This document shows, in pieces, positions 8,852 through 16,257 of a DNA stretch of 64,000 nt. Below the pieces are notes generated by a model. That model saw only the letters and a program-made list of their open reading frames with translations, made no database searches and was not told where the DNA came from. Origin of the DNA: Pseudoalteromonas piratica (GTDB taxonomy: Bacteria > Pseudomonadota > Gammaproteobacteria > Enterobacterales > Alteromonadaceae); assembly GCF_000788395.1 (NCBI RefSeq), contig NZ_CP009889.1, forward strand, positions 434,001 through 498,000, written 5' to 3'. Every line of letters starts with the position of its first letter. Positions within the stretch are counted from its first letter, which is position 1. Both the position numbers and the translations under genes were made by a program.

Positions 8852-9460
8852 ATGATTACAGTACATCATCTCAATCAATCACGCTCAACACGCGTTTTGT
8901 GGTTACTTGAAGAACTGGGTATGCCATACCAAATTGAACATCATAAACGTGATGAGACAACGCGATTAGCACCCGCTAGTTTGGGTGAAATTCATCCGCT
9001 AAATAAAGCGCCAATCATTGAACACGACGATGTCGTAATTTGCGAATCAAGCGCCATTATGGAGTACATTCTCGATCAAGACGAAACGCAGCGTTTGCGC
9101 CCAGAAAAAGGCACAAAAAGTTATTACCAGTATCTTGAATGGTCGCATTTTGCTGAAGGATCGTTAGGTTTGCCGATTATTGCGACCTTGTTAATGCAAA
9201 TGGAAAAACGTGATGGCACTAACCCTATGGATGGCTATATTGCAAAAGAGATTAACCTAGATTTAGGTTACATTGATGCAGTACTAGCTAAGCAAACCTA
9301 TTTTGCTGGCAACGAGTTTACCGCTGCGGATATTATGATGACAATCACGTTAGAGTTTGCGGCTAATTTAAACTTGCTTGAAAACCGCGATAACATTACC
9401 CGCTATTTAGCAGATGTGCAAAGCCGTGAGGCATACCAAAAAGCGCGTTCATTTGGCTAA
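8852..9460 (+). CDS. Glutathione S-transferase
   Basis: 202 residues. N-terminal thioredoxin-like domain with HHLNQSRSTRVLWLLEELG, the KAPIIEHDD cis-proline loop and the ESSAIMEYI glutathione-binding motif; the all-helical C-terminal domain contains FTAADIMM. ATG 8852 is preferred over a TTG at 8846 because AGGAG (8841-8845) sits 6 bp upstream. The gene starts 13 bp after the MDR reductase and closes the operon, followed by a clear terminator. Conjugation of glutathione to electrophiles is the likely role. Confidence 0.92.
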   Translation: MITVHHLNQSRSTRVLWLLEELGMPYQIEHHKRDETTRLAPASLGEIHPLNKAPIIEHDDVVICESSAIMEYILDQDETQRLRPEKGTKSYYQYLEWSHFAEGSLGLPIIATLLMQMEKRDGTNPMDGYIAKEINLDLGYIDAVLAKQTYFAGNEFTAADIMMTITLEFAANLNLLENRDNITRYLADVQSREAYQKARSFG

Positions 9461-9800
9461 CGATTATTGATATACAACTACACGCCGTATTTGAACAAAT
9501 AGCGTGTGTAGTAAGGAATATTTCGCTTGAAATGAAAAGCGCACTGGCAAAGTGCGCTTTATTAGTCAAATGGTGAAGGGGTGTTTGGCTAGTAGCGGGT
9601 AGTTTTTACCCTTTCGGCCCTTCATTAAGTTAAACGCTAAATCGTTAAGATAAGATCAATTTAATTTAAGATTTTCTAAACAACACTGAGGCAGGGATAT
9701 ATTGTTGATTTTAGAAAGACGTGTTGTCGCATAGAGTGGCTTTCTGTCGAGGCTTGGTTATTATTAAATTATTTAGAAGATTTTTATAAAAAGCGTAGTT
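9461..9800. other. Intergenic region after the detoxification operon
   Basis: 340 bp. It holds the operon terminator at 9536-9562 and then about 235 bp of AT-rich DNA with no gene. The promoter of the next gene should be here but I could not define it. Confidence 0.6.
9536..9562 (+). terminator. Rho-independent terminator of the PfpI-MDR-GST operon
   Basis: AAAGCGCACT (9536-9545) pairs perfectly with AGTGCGCTTT (9551-9560) around a 5-nt loop, ending TTTATT. It lies 75 bp after the GST stop codon. Confidence 0.75.
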
Positions 9801-10220
9801 ATGTCGTTTGAACAACACGGTACGTATCATCTTTGGTGTGTTGACAGCGTTTTATATGCGGAGCTTTTAGGCACTTGGAATAAAGAGGCTGCACTAAACT
9901 TTTCCCGAGACTTTAAAGCGCTTGCAGGTCAGTTTAACGCACCATGGGCACACCTTGTTTATCTTGAAGAATGGGGGCTCTGCACCCCTGATGTGATTGA
10001 AGTGATCCAATCTTTAGTTGAATGGTGTATCGAGAATGACTTGCGCCGAGCTGCTCAAATTTATTCTAAATCGGGGTTGAAAGAAGCATTTTTGGGTAGA
10101 ATGGTTGTAGAAGAATTTGGCAACTTTAAACGCGCTGTATTTGATGACCCGATTAACGCTGCAAATTGGTTAAACCAACAAGGATTTAACGCCTCAACTC
10201 ATAAACCGCATGAAATGTAA
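9801..10220 (+). CDS. Small protein with STAS/SpoIIAA-like features, function unknown
   Basis: 139 residues, soluble, no signal or membrane segment. The pattern VLYAELLGTWNKEAALNFSRDFKAL followed in the middle by WAHLVYLEEWGLCTPDVIEVI and a C-terminal helix looks like the SpoIIAA-like/STAS fold proteins that are common in marine gammaproteobacteria, but no catalytic motif is present. A hypothetical signalling or binding role is inference. It is a single gene; its stop is 5 bp from the end of the convergent esterase gene, with no room for a separate terminator. Confidence 0.7.
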   Translation: MSFEQHGTYHLWCVDSVLYAELLGTWNKEAALNFSRDFKALAGQFNAPWAHLVYLEEWGLCTPDVIEVIQSLVEWCIENDLRRAAQIYSKSGLKEAFLGRMVVEEFGNFKRAVFDDPINAANWLNQQGFNASTHKPHEM

Positions 10221-10225
10221 TACCC

Positions 10226-10996
10226 TTAACTTTTATGTCTAACAAAGAACACGCTAAGCATATCATCTAACAATGGCAGCCAATTCTTCCAATTGTGCCC
10301 CTCATTATTCTCAAAATAATGCACATCAAAATTGAGTTTTTCGAGCGACTCCTTAAATCGTCTGCCCGCTAAAATATTATCGTTTTTTGTACCGAAACTG
10401 ATAAACACCCGAGCAGGTTGCGGTTTTGCTTTATTGTAGGATTTTCTGATTACTTTAAGCATTTCTGTGTTGGCTGGTGAAAACATGGCGAGCCCGCCGA
10501 AATAATCGTCGATCATTAAACCAAAACACGCCGCATTTAATCCGCCAAATGACACCCCCATAATTACGTTGTCTTCACGCTTTTTTGATGAAGGGTAATC
10601 TCGTTGAATTTGAGGTAATAACTCGTTTATAAAAAAAGTGGCATACTTGGGGTTACACATAAACTGTTCATTACGTCGGTTTAGTTGCAAATTATGAGGG
10701 TCACGGCTATCGATAAACACACTAATAATTGGCTCAATATTATTGTTACTTATATTTGAAGTTATCACCTTATGTAACTTGCCATTAAAGAGGAATGATT
10801 GCCCGTCAACTACATACAGCGTTTTATACTTTTTACTTTGCTCTAAATTTGCTGGAACATGTACTCGATACTGTAAATCGTAACCAAGACTTGGGCTTGA
10901 AATTAGTTGATTAGTTGACAGTGTATTGGCGAGAATTACAGGGGAAACAAGTAAAAGAAATAACATAGTAATCTTTAAACAAGACAAAACTTTCAT
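10226..10996 (-). CDS. Exported alpha/beta-hydrolase of the esterase D / IroE-like family
   Basis: 256 residues. The start ATG 10996 is chosen because it gives a signal peptide (MKVLSCLKITMLFLLLVSP..LAN) and has GGAG 7 bp upstream; the frame continues 20 codons further up to an alternative start that would bury the signal. The nucleophile elbow is GVSFGG and the catalytic His is probably in NEGHNW near the C-terminus. The YKTLYVVDGQSFLFNG start resembles Fes/IroE-type and esterase D hydrolases that act on siderophore or acyl esters. Substrate is unknown and no iron regulation is visible nearby. Confidence 0.82.
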   Translation of the reverse strand: MKVLSCLKITMLFLLLVSPVILANTLSTNQLISSPSLGYDLQYRVHVPANLEQSKKYKTLYVVDGQSFLFNGKLHKVITSNISNNNIEPIISVFIDSRDPHNLQLNRRNEQFMCNPKYATFFINELLPQIQRDYPSSKKREDNVIMGVSFGGLNAACFGLMIDDYFGGLAMFSPANTEMLKVIRKSYNKAKPQPARVFISFGTKNDNILAGRRFKESLEKLNFDVHYFENNEGHNWKNWLPLLDDMLSVFFVRHKS

Positions 10997-11378
10997 TATT
11001 TCTCCAGAGCACTTAAAAACACACAATGCAGTTTTTGATAATATCAAAAATGCCAACTAATTTAGTTTTAGCACAGCAAGGTTCACCATTTCAAAATACA
11101 AATGCAACAAGGTTTTTCAATTGTCATTTTATAAGATTGATGACTTAGGTTTTCATTGGTATGCTAATCATGCTGATTTATAACTTTACGTCATTTAAAT
11201 TGCTAATATTTCCCGCACCCAGCTCAGCCAAACAGTGTTCGCGATGACATGTATGGGTATTGCTCAAAAGTTGAGTTCAAACTGCCTTTTAATTGCGCGT
11301 TTAAGCCGTAATTGTTGGTATTCGCTATTTTATTAACATCCTTTATTTTAAAATTATCGCATCGGTTTATAAGGAAAA
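10997..11378. other. Intergenic region without recognised signals
   Basis: 382 bp between the divergent esterase and a small gene. It is AT-rich and must carry two promoters. I see no convincing gene, repeat or operator in it. Confidence 0.5.
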
Positions 11379-11675
11379 ATGATGATCACAAGTCAGTATG
11401 TTGCGAAACACCCAGATGGTAACTACATCGATATCACAATTGAAATTGCATTACCTGAGCCAGATCCTGAGATGGGAGGTGATTCTCGCTGTAAAGTGTC
11501 AATTGCGGCACTAGAGATAGAGCAGTACGCCTTTGGTGTCGATGATATTCAAGCATATTGCTTAAGTTCAAAGCTGTTGCAATTAAAGCTGGTTGAAAAG
11601 CAAAACCAAGGTTGGCAGTTTTATTTTCCAGGTTATTTAGACCAACCTCTAGACTTTAATCAGGACTTCTTTTAA
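11379..11675 (+). CDS. Small hypothetical protein (possible DUF6968-like)
   Basis: 98 residues, acidic, soluble. The segments IALPEPDPEMGGDSRCKVSI and AFGVDDIQAYCL resemble a group of small bacterial proteins with a PxPDPxxGGDxxC...GVDxxQA pattern (DUF6968 as I recall it); this is from memory and uncertain. ATG 11379 or ATG 11382 could start it; AAGGAAAA lies just upstream. No function is known and no operon partner is present. Confidence 0.65.
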   Translation: MMITSQYVAKHPDGNYIDITIEIALPEPDPEMGGDSRCKVSIAALEIEQYAFGVDDIQAYCLSSKLLQLKLVEKQNQGWQFYFPGYLDQPLDFNQDFF

Positions 11676-12036
11676 AAGCGTTTTTTAAGTTTTAGAGCAG
11701 CACTTAGGCTGTCCACATGACTTCGAATAACTCTCAAAAGCGATAAATTAGTCAAGTACGCGATAACTGAATATTTCATGTTCTTTCAGCATTATCTGTT
11801 GAAATAGCGGCTTTAAATTATTTGAGCTAATGAATGTTTGGTTGATTCATCTAAAAATAATAAAGTTGAATGACTGCAACCAACTTATTACAGATATCAA
11901 TTTGACTTAAATATTTAGCGCTTGGTAGGTAGTTTAAAAGTTGATTTTTAAGTATCTAAACAAGACTTCATGACTGTTTTTTCTCGTTGATTTTATTTAC
12001 TATTACAATTCGAGAAGACTGGATAGTTAACCAAGT
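11676..12036. other. Intergenic region before the sucrose regulator
   Basis: 361 bp of AT-rich DNA without an identifiable gene. No copy of the sucrose operator palindrome found further on is seen here, so autoregulation through that site is not supported. Confidence 0.5.
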
Positions 12037-13080
12037 ATGGCCGATAAAAAATGGACACTCAAGAGCATAGCTGCACATTTAGGTGTTTCCAATGCCACTG
12101 TTTCAAATGCTTTTAATCGACCGGATCAGCTGTCGAAAGCAAAGCGTGAAGAAATCCTCGCAGCATGCCATGAACTCGGCTACTTTGGGCCAAATAAAGC
12201 GGCACGTTCGTTGCGAAAAGGCACGTTTAATATTGTAGCGTTAGTACTTCCTGACAGCGTTGAATACATGGTGTCCGATCCGGTTGCGAGCAGTTTTATG
12301 CGCGGTGTTGCCAAAGTGCTTGAACCACAAGGCATTAATTTACTGCTTTTCTCAGGTAATGCTGAAAGCGTCAATGACATTGTCGATTTTGTTGATGGCT
12401 TTATTTGCTATGGCCGTCCTCGTAATACCAAATTAATTACCCACCTTGAAGCGCTCAGTAAGTATGTTGTCACGGTCGATTTTGAGTTAGATAACAAAGC
12501 CAGTGTTAACATCAATAATCATGAGGCCGCTTACACTGTCGCGAAACAAGCATTTACAGGTTTTGAAACGACAAGTGATAACATTGAAGCAGCGATTTTA
12601 GGCCTACGCTTACTTGATACTGAGCTTATCTGTCGTGTTTATGACCATCATTTGCCTGAGCTCAATACCTCGATTGCACATCAACGTCTAGCTGGGTTTC
12701 GTGAAGCTATTAATGAGTTAGGTGTCGTTATTGCTGATGATAAAACATGGAACATACCAGAGAGCAGCGAACGTTATGCGCGTATTGCAGCTAAAGAAGC
12801 ATTAAATACATCGCCTCGCCCAAATGTGTTGTTATGTATGAGTGATTTAATTGCACTTGCCGCAGCGAGAGAAGCCCAAGCGCAGGGCATTAATATTCCT
12901 GAAGAGCTCAAAATTGTAGGCTTTGACGGTATTGATGAAGCTGCGTTATTTCAACCAGCCATTACCACCATTCATCAGAACAGTGAGAATAAAGGACAAC
13001 AAGCGGCTGAGCTATTTATAAATAAGGAAAAGCAGCAAGTTATGCTGCCTTTCAATCTAAAGTTAGGTCAGTCGACCTAA
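12037..13080 (+). CDS. scrR: LacI-family transcriptional regulator of the sucrose locus
   Basis: 347 residues. The N-terminal LacI helix-turn-helix (LKSIAAHLGVSNATVSNAF) and hinge helix (PNKAARSLRKG) are followed by a periplasmic-binding-like ligand domain with the closing VGFDGIDEAALFQPAITTI segment. It lies next to sucrose phosphorylase, permease, receptor and fructokinase genes. The palindrome centred on TTAATCGATTAA, found twice in this locus, has the symmetry and size expected of its operator. Probably a repressor relieved by sucrose or a product of it; the ligand is inferred. The symbol is by analogy with other sucrose loci. Confidence 0.9.
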   Translation: MADKKWTLKSIAAHLGVSNATVSNAFNRPDQLSKAKREEILAACHELGYFGPNKAARSLRKGTFNIVALVLPDSVEYMVSDPVASSFMRGVAKVLEPQGINLLLFSGNAESVNDIVDFVDGFICYGRPRNTKLITHLEALSKYVVTVDFELDNKASVNINNHEAAYTVAKQAFTGFETTSDNIEAAILGLRLLDTELICRVYDHHLPELNTSIAHQRLAGFREAINELGVVIADDKTWNIPESSERYARIAAKEALNTSPRPNVLLCMSDLIALAAAREAQAQGINIPEELKIVGFDGIDEAALFQPAITTIHQNSENKGQQAAELFINKEKQQVMLPFNLKLGQST

Positions 13081-13093
13081 CAACTTTGGCGCA

Positions 13094-13117
13094 ACTACAT
13101 AGATACTATGTAGTCTG
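13094..13117. terminator. Hairpin between convergent regulator and sucrose phosphorylase genes
   Basis: ACTACATA (13094-13101) pairs exactly with TATGTAGT (13107-13114) over a 5-nt loop. It sits 13 bp after the regulator stop and 38 bp before the end of the phosphorylase gene. T-runs are weak. Confidence 0.45.
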
Positions 13118-13152
13118 CGTTTTAGTTATAAGATTTATATTCAGAGTTCAGT

Positions 13153-14622
13153 TTACTTAAGTAAATCCGCTATATTGAAACGCTTAATGCCTTTTCCATC
13201 AGCAAAGGTCATTTCAAAGTGCTGTGTTTCAAAATCAACCTTCAAACAGGCTGTATGTTGCTGATTTTCCCACTCCATGATTAATAAATTGTCAGCGCCT
13301 TGCAACGAGAATGCACCATTAAAAGCTTGGCTTTCATTACGTAATTTAATGAGTTTTGACAGAGCTTTAACCACAGGTTTTTGTAATTGAATATCGACCT
13401 TTTCTGGCGTTAAGTAGCTGCGGTTAATATCGCGGCCAACATTGGTGCTCTCAAGTAATGCCATGTCATTATGCAATGCAAGTAAACCTCCATAATAAAC
13501 TTGTGGTACACCCGGTGAGAAGAACTGAATAGCTCTTGCTGTTAAGTAGTTTAAGTCATTGCGGGCGAGGGCATTATAATAGGTGCAGTTCACTTGATAT
13601 AAGTCGACATTACTGGCTGCTGCGCCGGTCGCTTGACGACTTTGTGAATTGCTATTTTCATGGATCTGTTCAACTAAGTTGTCGACTTGTGCCGCATTGA
13701 GCAAACCCGGTTTTTCACCTTCAGGACCCGCATCAACAATGCCAATACCATCGTGGGTGTCGAGCACAGTCAAGCAGTTACGCGGCGCAATGGTCAGCCA
13801 AGACACCAAGGCATCCACATTTTGCGTAAACAAAGTGTGCAAGATGAGTGGTGGCAGCGCAAAGTCGTACACTCGGTCTACTTTCTCTGCAACCGCAATT
13901 TGGGTCTGATAATGGCTGTGAATTTCGGCAATGGTTTCCATGCCCATTTCATTGGCTTGTTTTGAGAGTTGTTTAATAAAAGCAAAGGCTTCATCGATCA
14001 TAAAACAGCTAGTACCTGCACGCTTAATGGCAAAACCTGCGGCATCTAAACGAATGATCTTCACACCATTGTTGGCAAACAAGCTGAGTACTTTATCTAA
14101 GTAATTTTTACCCGCTTCTGTTTCAACATTTATATCAATTTGGTTATCGGTAAAGGTCGTCCAGAAATTAACAACTTCGCCTGAAGCCAATGTTTTTGGT
14201 GTAAAACAGCTGGTGGGTCGTGGTCTAAAAACAGCGGCGGCTTCTTCGTCTGAGATGCCATTTGGAAACACATCCTGCTCTTTTAAAAACATACTCCAAT
14301 AATCAGACGCCGTGCCATTTTCAAGCACATCCAAGAATTCAGGAGATTGACCAGAAGCGTGGTTGACGATGAGATCAGCCATTATTTCATAGTCTTCGCC
14401 TAGCGCTTTTAAGTCTGGCCAGCTACCTAAGCGACTATCAATTTGTGCATGGTCAATTGGGTCAAAACCCGCATCGCTACCGTCGATAGGGTAGTAAAAA
14501 GGCAAAATATGTACGCCAGAGAATAGACCCATCAGCGGCCCGTCAAGCATCTGCTTTAACATTGGTAGGCCACTGCCTGTAAGCCTGTCTGCATAGGTGA
14601 TCAATTGCACTTGGTTTTTCAT
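13153..14622 (-). CDS. scrP: Sucrose phosphorylase (GH13 subfamily 18)
   Basis: 489 residues. Sucrose + phosphate gives glucose-1-phosphate + fructose, in the cytosol. Strong family marks from the very N-terminus (KNQVQLITYADRLTG) on: GVHILPFYYPIDGSDAGFDP, the nucleophile in IIRLDAAGF, acid/base Glu in ETIAEIHSHY 40 residues later (same spacing as in the Bifidobacterium enzyme), the transition-state Asp in LDTHDGIG, ATGAAASNVDLYQVN and QFFSPGVPQVYYGG. ATG 14622 is chosen over an upstream TTG at 14634 because family members begin with MKN. Divergent from the permease gene, with an operator palindrome just upstream. Confidence 0.95.
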   Translation of the reverse strand: MKNQVQLITYADRLTGSGLPMLKQMLDGPLMGLFSGVHILPFYYPIDGSDAGFDPIDHAQIDSRLGSWPDLKALGEDYEIMADLIVNHASGQSPEFLDVLENGTASDYWSMFLKEQDVFPNGISDEEAAAVFRPRPTSCFTPKTLASGEVVNFWTTFTDNQIDINVETEAGKNYLDKVLSLFANNGVKIIRLDAAGFAIKRAGTSCFMIDEAFAFIKQLSKQANEMGMETIAEIHSHYQTQIAVAEKVDRVYDFALPPLILHTLFTQNVDALVSWLTIAPRNCLTVLDTHDGIGIVDAGPEGEKPGLLNAAQVDNLVEQIHENSNSQSRQATGAAASNVDLYQVNCTYYNALARNDLNYLTARAIQFFSPGVPQVYYGGLLALHNDMALLESTNVGRDINRSYLTPEKVDIQLQKPVVKALSKLIKLRNESQAFNGAFSLQGADNLLIMEWENQQHTACLKVDFETQHFEMTFADGKGIKRFNIADLLK

Positions 14623-14648
14623 AGTCGCACTCAATATCTCAAAGTTGA

Positions 14649-14666
14649 TTCTTAATCGATTAAGTT
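14649..14666. promoter_or_regulatory. Sucrose-locus operator 1 (LacI-type palindrome)
   Basis: CTTAATCGATTAAG (14651-14664) is a perfect 14-bp palindrome, in an 18-bp frame TTCTTAATCGATTAAGTT. It is 26 bp before the sucrose phosphorylase start, in the space shared with the divergent permease. It has the same core as the site before the TonB receptor. Confidence 0.82.
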
Positions 14667-14823
14667 ATATCTTTAATCAGCAATCAAAGATATTCAAGTA
14701 CTATTTACAATAAAAATTGGCTGAAGCTGGCCTGATACAGGCTAGACTTATTTAAGATCAGCCAGTTATATCAACTGAATTAATCACTTAATAAAGTTGG
14801 TATTAACCCTCGAGGTAATCATT

Positions 14824-16020
14824 ATGACAACACACAACTTATCGACGCTTCGCTGGTTGACCTACATGATGTTTTTCATGTTTGCGATGACCTCAGATGC
14901 GGTGGGCGTGATTATTCCAGAGCTGATCAGCGAATATAACCTAACCATGACACAAGCCAGTGCTTTTCATTATGCGCCCATGATTTGGATTGCCATTAGT
15001 GGTCTGTGCCTAGGTTTTTTAGCAGATAAAATAGGCCATAAACCGACCATAATTATTGGCTTTTTATTATTCTCAATAGCATGTTTTGGCTTTGCTGTCG
15101 GCAATACATTTACGTTATTTGTCGGCCTGTTAAGTATGATAGGCCTGGCAATTGGCTTGTTTAAAACTGCGGCGCTTGCCTTACTGGGTGATCTGACGCC
15201 ATCAAGTAAAGCACATACTAAAACCATGAATACCGTAGAAGGGTTCTTTGCAGTGGGGGCCATCGTCGGCCCTGCCATTGTTAGTTATATGTTGGTTGCT
15301 GGCGTCAGTTGGAAGTACCTATATTTACTGGCAGGCGCCATGTGTGTATTGCTATGTTTGGCGACTTTTAAGGTGTCTTTCCCTGCTAAAATAGTTAAGA
15401 AAAGCAATGAGCAGGCGAGCTTTAAACAAACGCTTTTAATGTTAAAAGACAAGCATGCCCTCGGTTTTTCTGCTGCCATTGCGCTTTATGTGGCGACTGA
15501 AGTCGCGATCTATGTTTGGATGCCTACCTTGCTTAAAACCTACCAAGGTGATTGGACGTTACTGGCGACTTATGCATTGACTATCTTTTTTGTACTGCGT
15601 GCCGTGGGTCGATTTATGGCTGTATGGCTGTTGAATTTATTCTCGTGGCAGGGCGTGATGCTTGCACTTAGTAGCGCGATATTCTTATGTTATTTAGCAA
15701 CTTACCTATTTGGTGTCGATGCGGCTGTGTTTGCATTGCCACTGAGTGGCTTATTTATGTCGATGATTTATCCAACCCTTAACTCAAAAGGGATCTCCTG
15801 TTTTGAAAAACATCAACATGGCTCTGTTGCTGGGGTGATTTTATTCTTTACTGCGTTGTCGGCAGCGGTTGCGCCGTTATTGATGGGTATTGTTAGCGAT
15901 CACTTTGGTCACATCGAGTATGGTTTTGCACTGGCAACTGGCTTTGCTGCCTGCCTGATGCTCGGCATGTTGTATAACTATTTTAAAGATCCAGCTAGAG
16001 CGCGTTTAGCTCACGCTTAA
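14824..16020 (+). CDS. MFS transporter, probable sucrose permease
   Basis: 398 residues, about 12 membrane segments, inner membrane. The MFS loop 2-3 motif is visible as GFLADKIGHKPTI. ATG 14824 is chosen because GAGG (14812-14815) lies 8 bp upstream; a TTG nine codons earlier lacks a good site. It probably imports sucrose from the periplasm by proton symport; the substrate is inferred from the sucrose phosphorylase and fructokinase next to it. It shares its upstream region, and so probably the operator, with the phosphorylase. Confidence 0.87.
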   Translation: MTTHNLSTLRWLTYMMFFMFAMTSDAVGVIIPELISEYNLTMTQASAFHYAPMIWIAISGLCLGFLADKIGHKPTIIIGFLLFSIACFGFAVGNTFTLFVGLLSMIGLAIGLFKTAALALLGDLTPSSKAHTKTMNTVEGFFAVGAIVGPAIVSYMLVAGVSWKYLYLLAGAMCVLLCLATFKVSFPAKIVKKSNEQASFKQTLLMLKDKHALGFSAAIALYVATEVAIYVWMPTLLKTYQGDWTLLATYALTIFFVLRAVGRFMAVWLLNLFSWQGVMLALSSAIFLCYLATYLFGVDAAVFALPLSGLFMSMIYPTLNSKGISCFEKHQHGSVAGVILFFTALSAAVAPLLMGIVSDHFGHIEYGFALATGFAACLMLGMLYNYFKDPARARLAHA

Positions 16021-16048
16021 GTCACATTTAAACCAAATCCCCTTGTTA

Positions 16049-16106
16049 AAGTGTTCAACTGCACCAAATCTGCCAATTGGGTGCACCGAGTTGGACACTT
16101 TTTTTG
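16049..16106 (+). terminator. Strong rho-independent terminator after the permease
   Basis: AAGTGTTCAACT (16049-16060) pairs with AGTTGGACACTT (16089-16100) with one wobble; an inner GCACC/GGTGC pair extends it, and a run of seven T follows. It separates the permease transcript from the receptor gene, which has its own operator. Confidence 0.85.
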
Positions 16107-16185
16107 TATTTAATAACAAGCACTTAAAAAGTAAGTATGATATTTGAGCACTTTTTTATTGCAAAAGGTGACATTTTTGCTAATT

Positions 16186-16203
16186 TACTTAATCGATTAA
16201 GTA
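16186..16203. promoter_or_regulatory. Sucrose-locus operator 2 (LacI-type palindrome)
   Basis: TACTTAATCGATTAAGTA is a perfect 18-bp palindrome 54 bp before the TonB-receptor start. Its 14-bp core is identical to the site before sucrose phosphorylase. This position suits repression of the receptor-fructokinase transcript. Confidence 0.85.
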
Positions 16204-16257
16204 ATAAAATCCACATTTGTGGTGCCATACTTTAAATTGACAAAAATGAGGCACATT

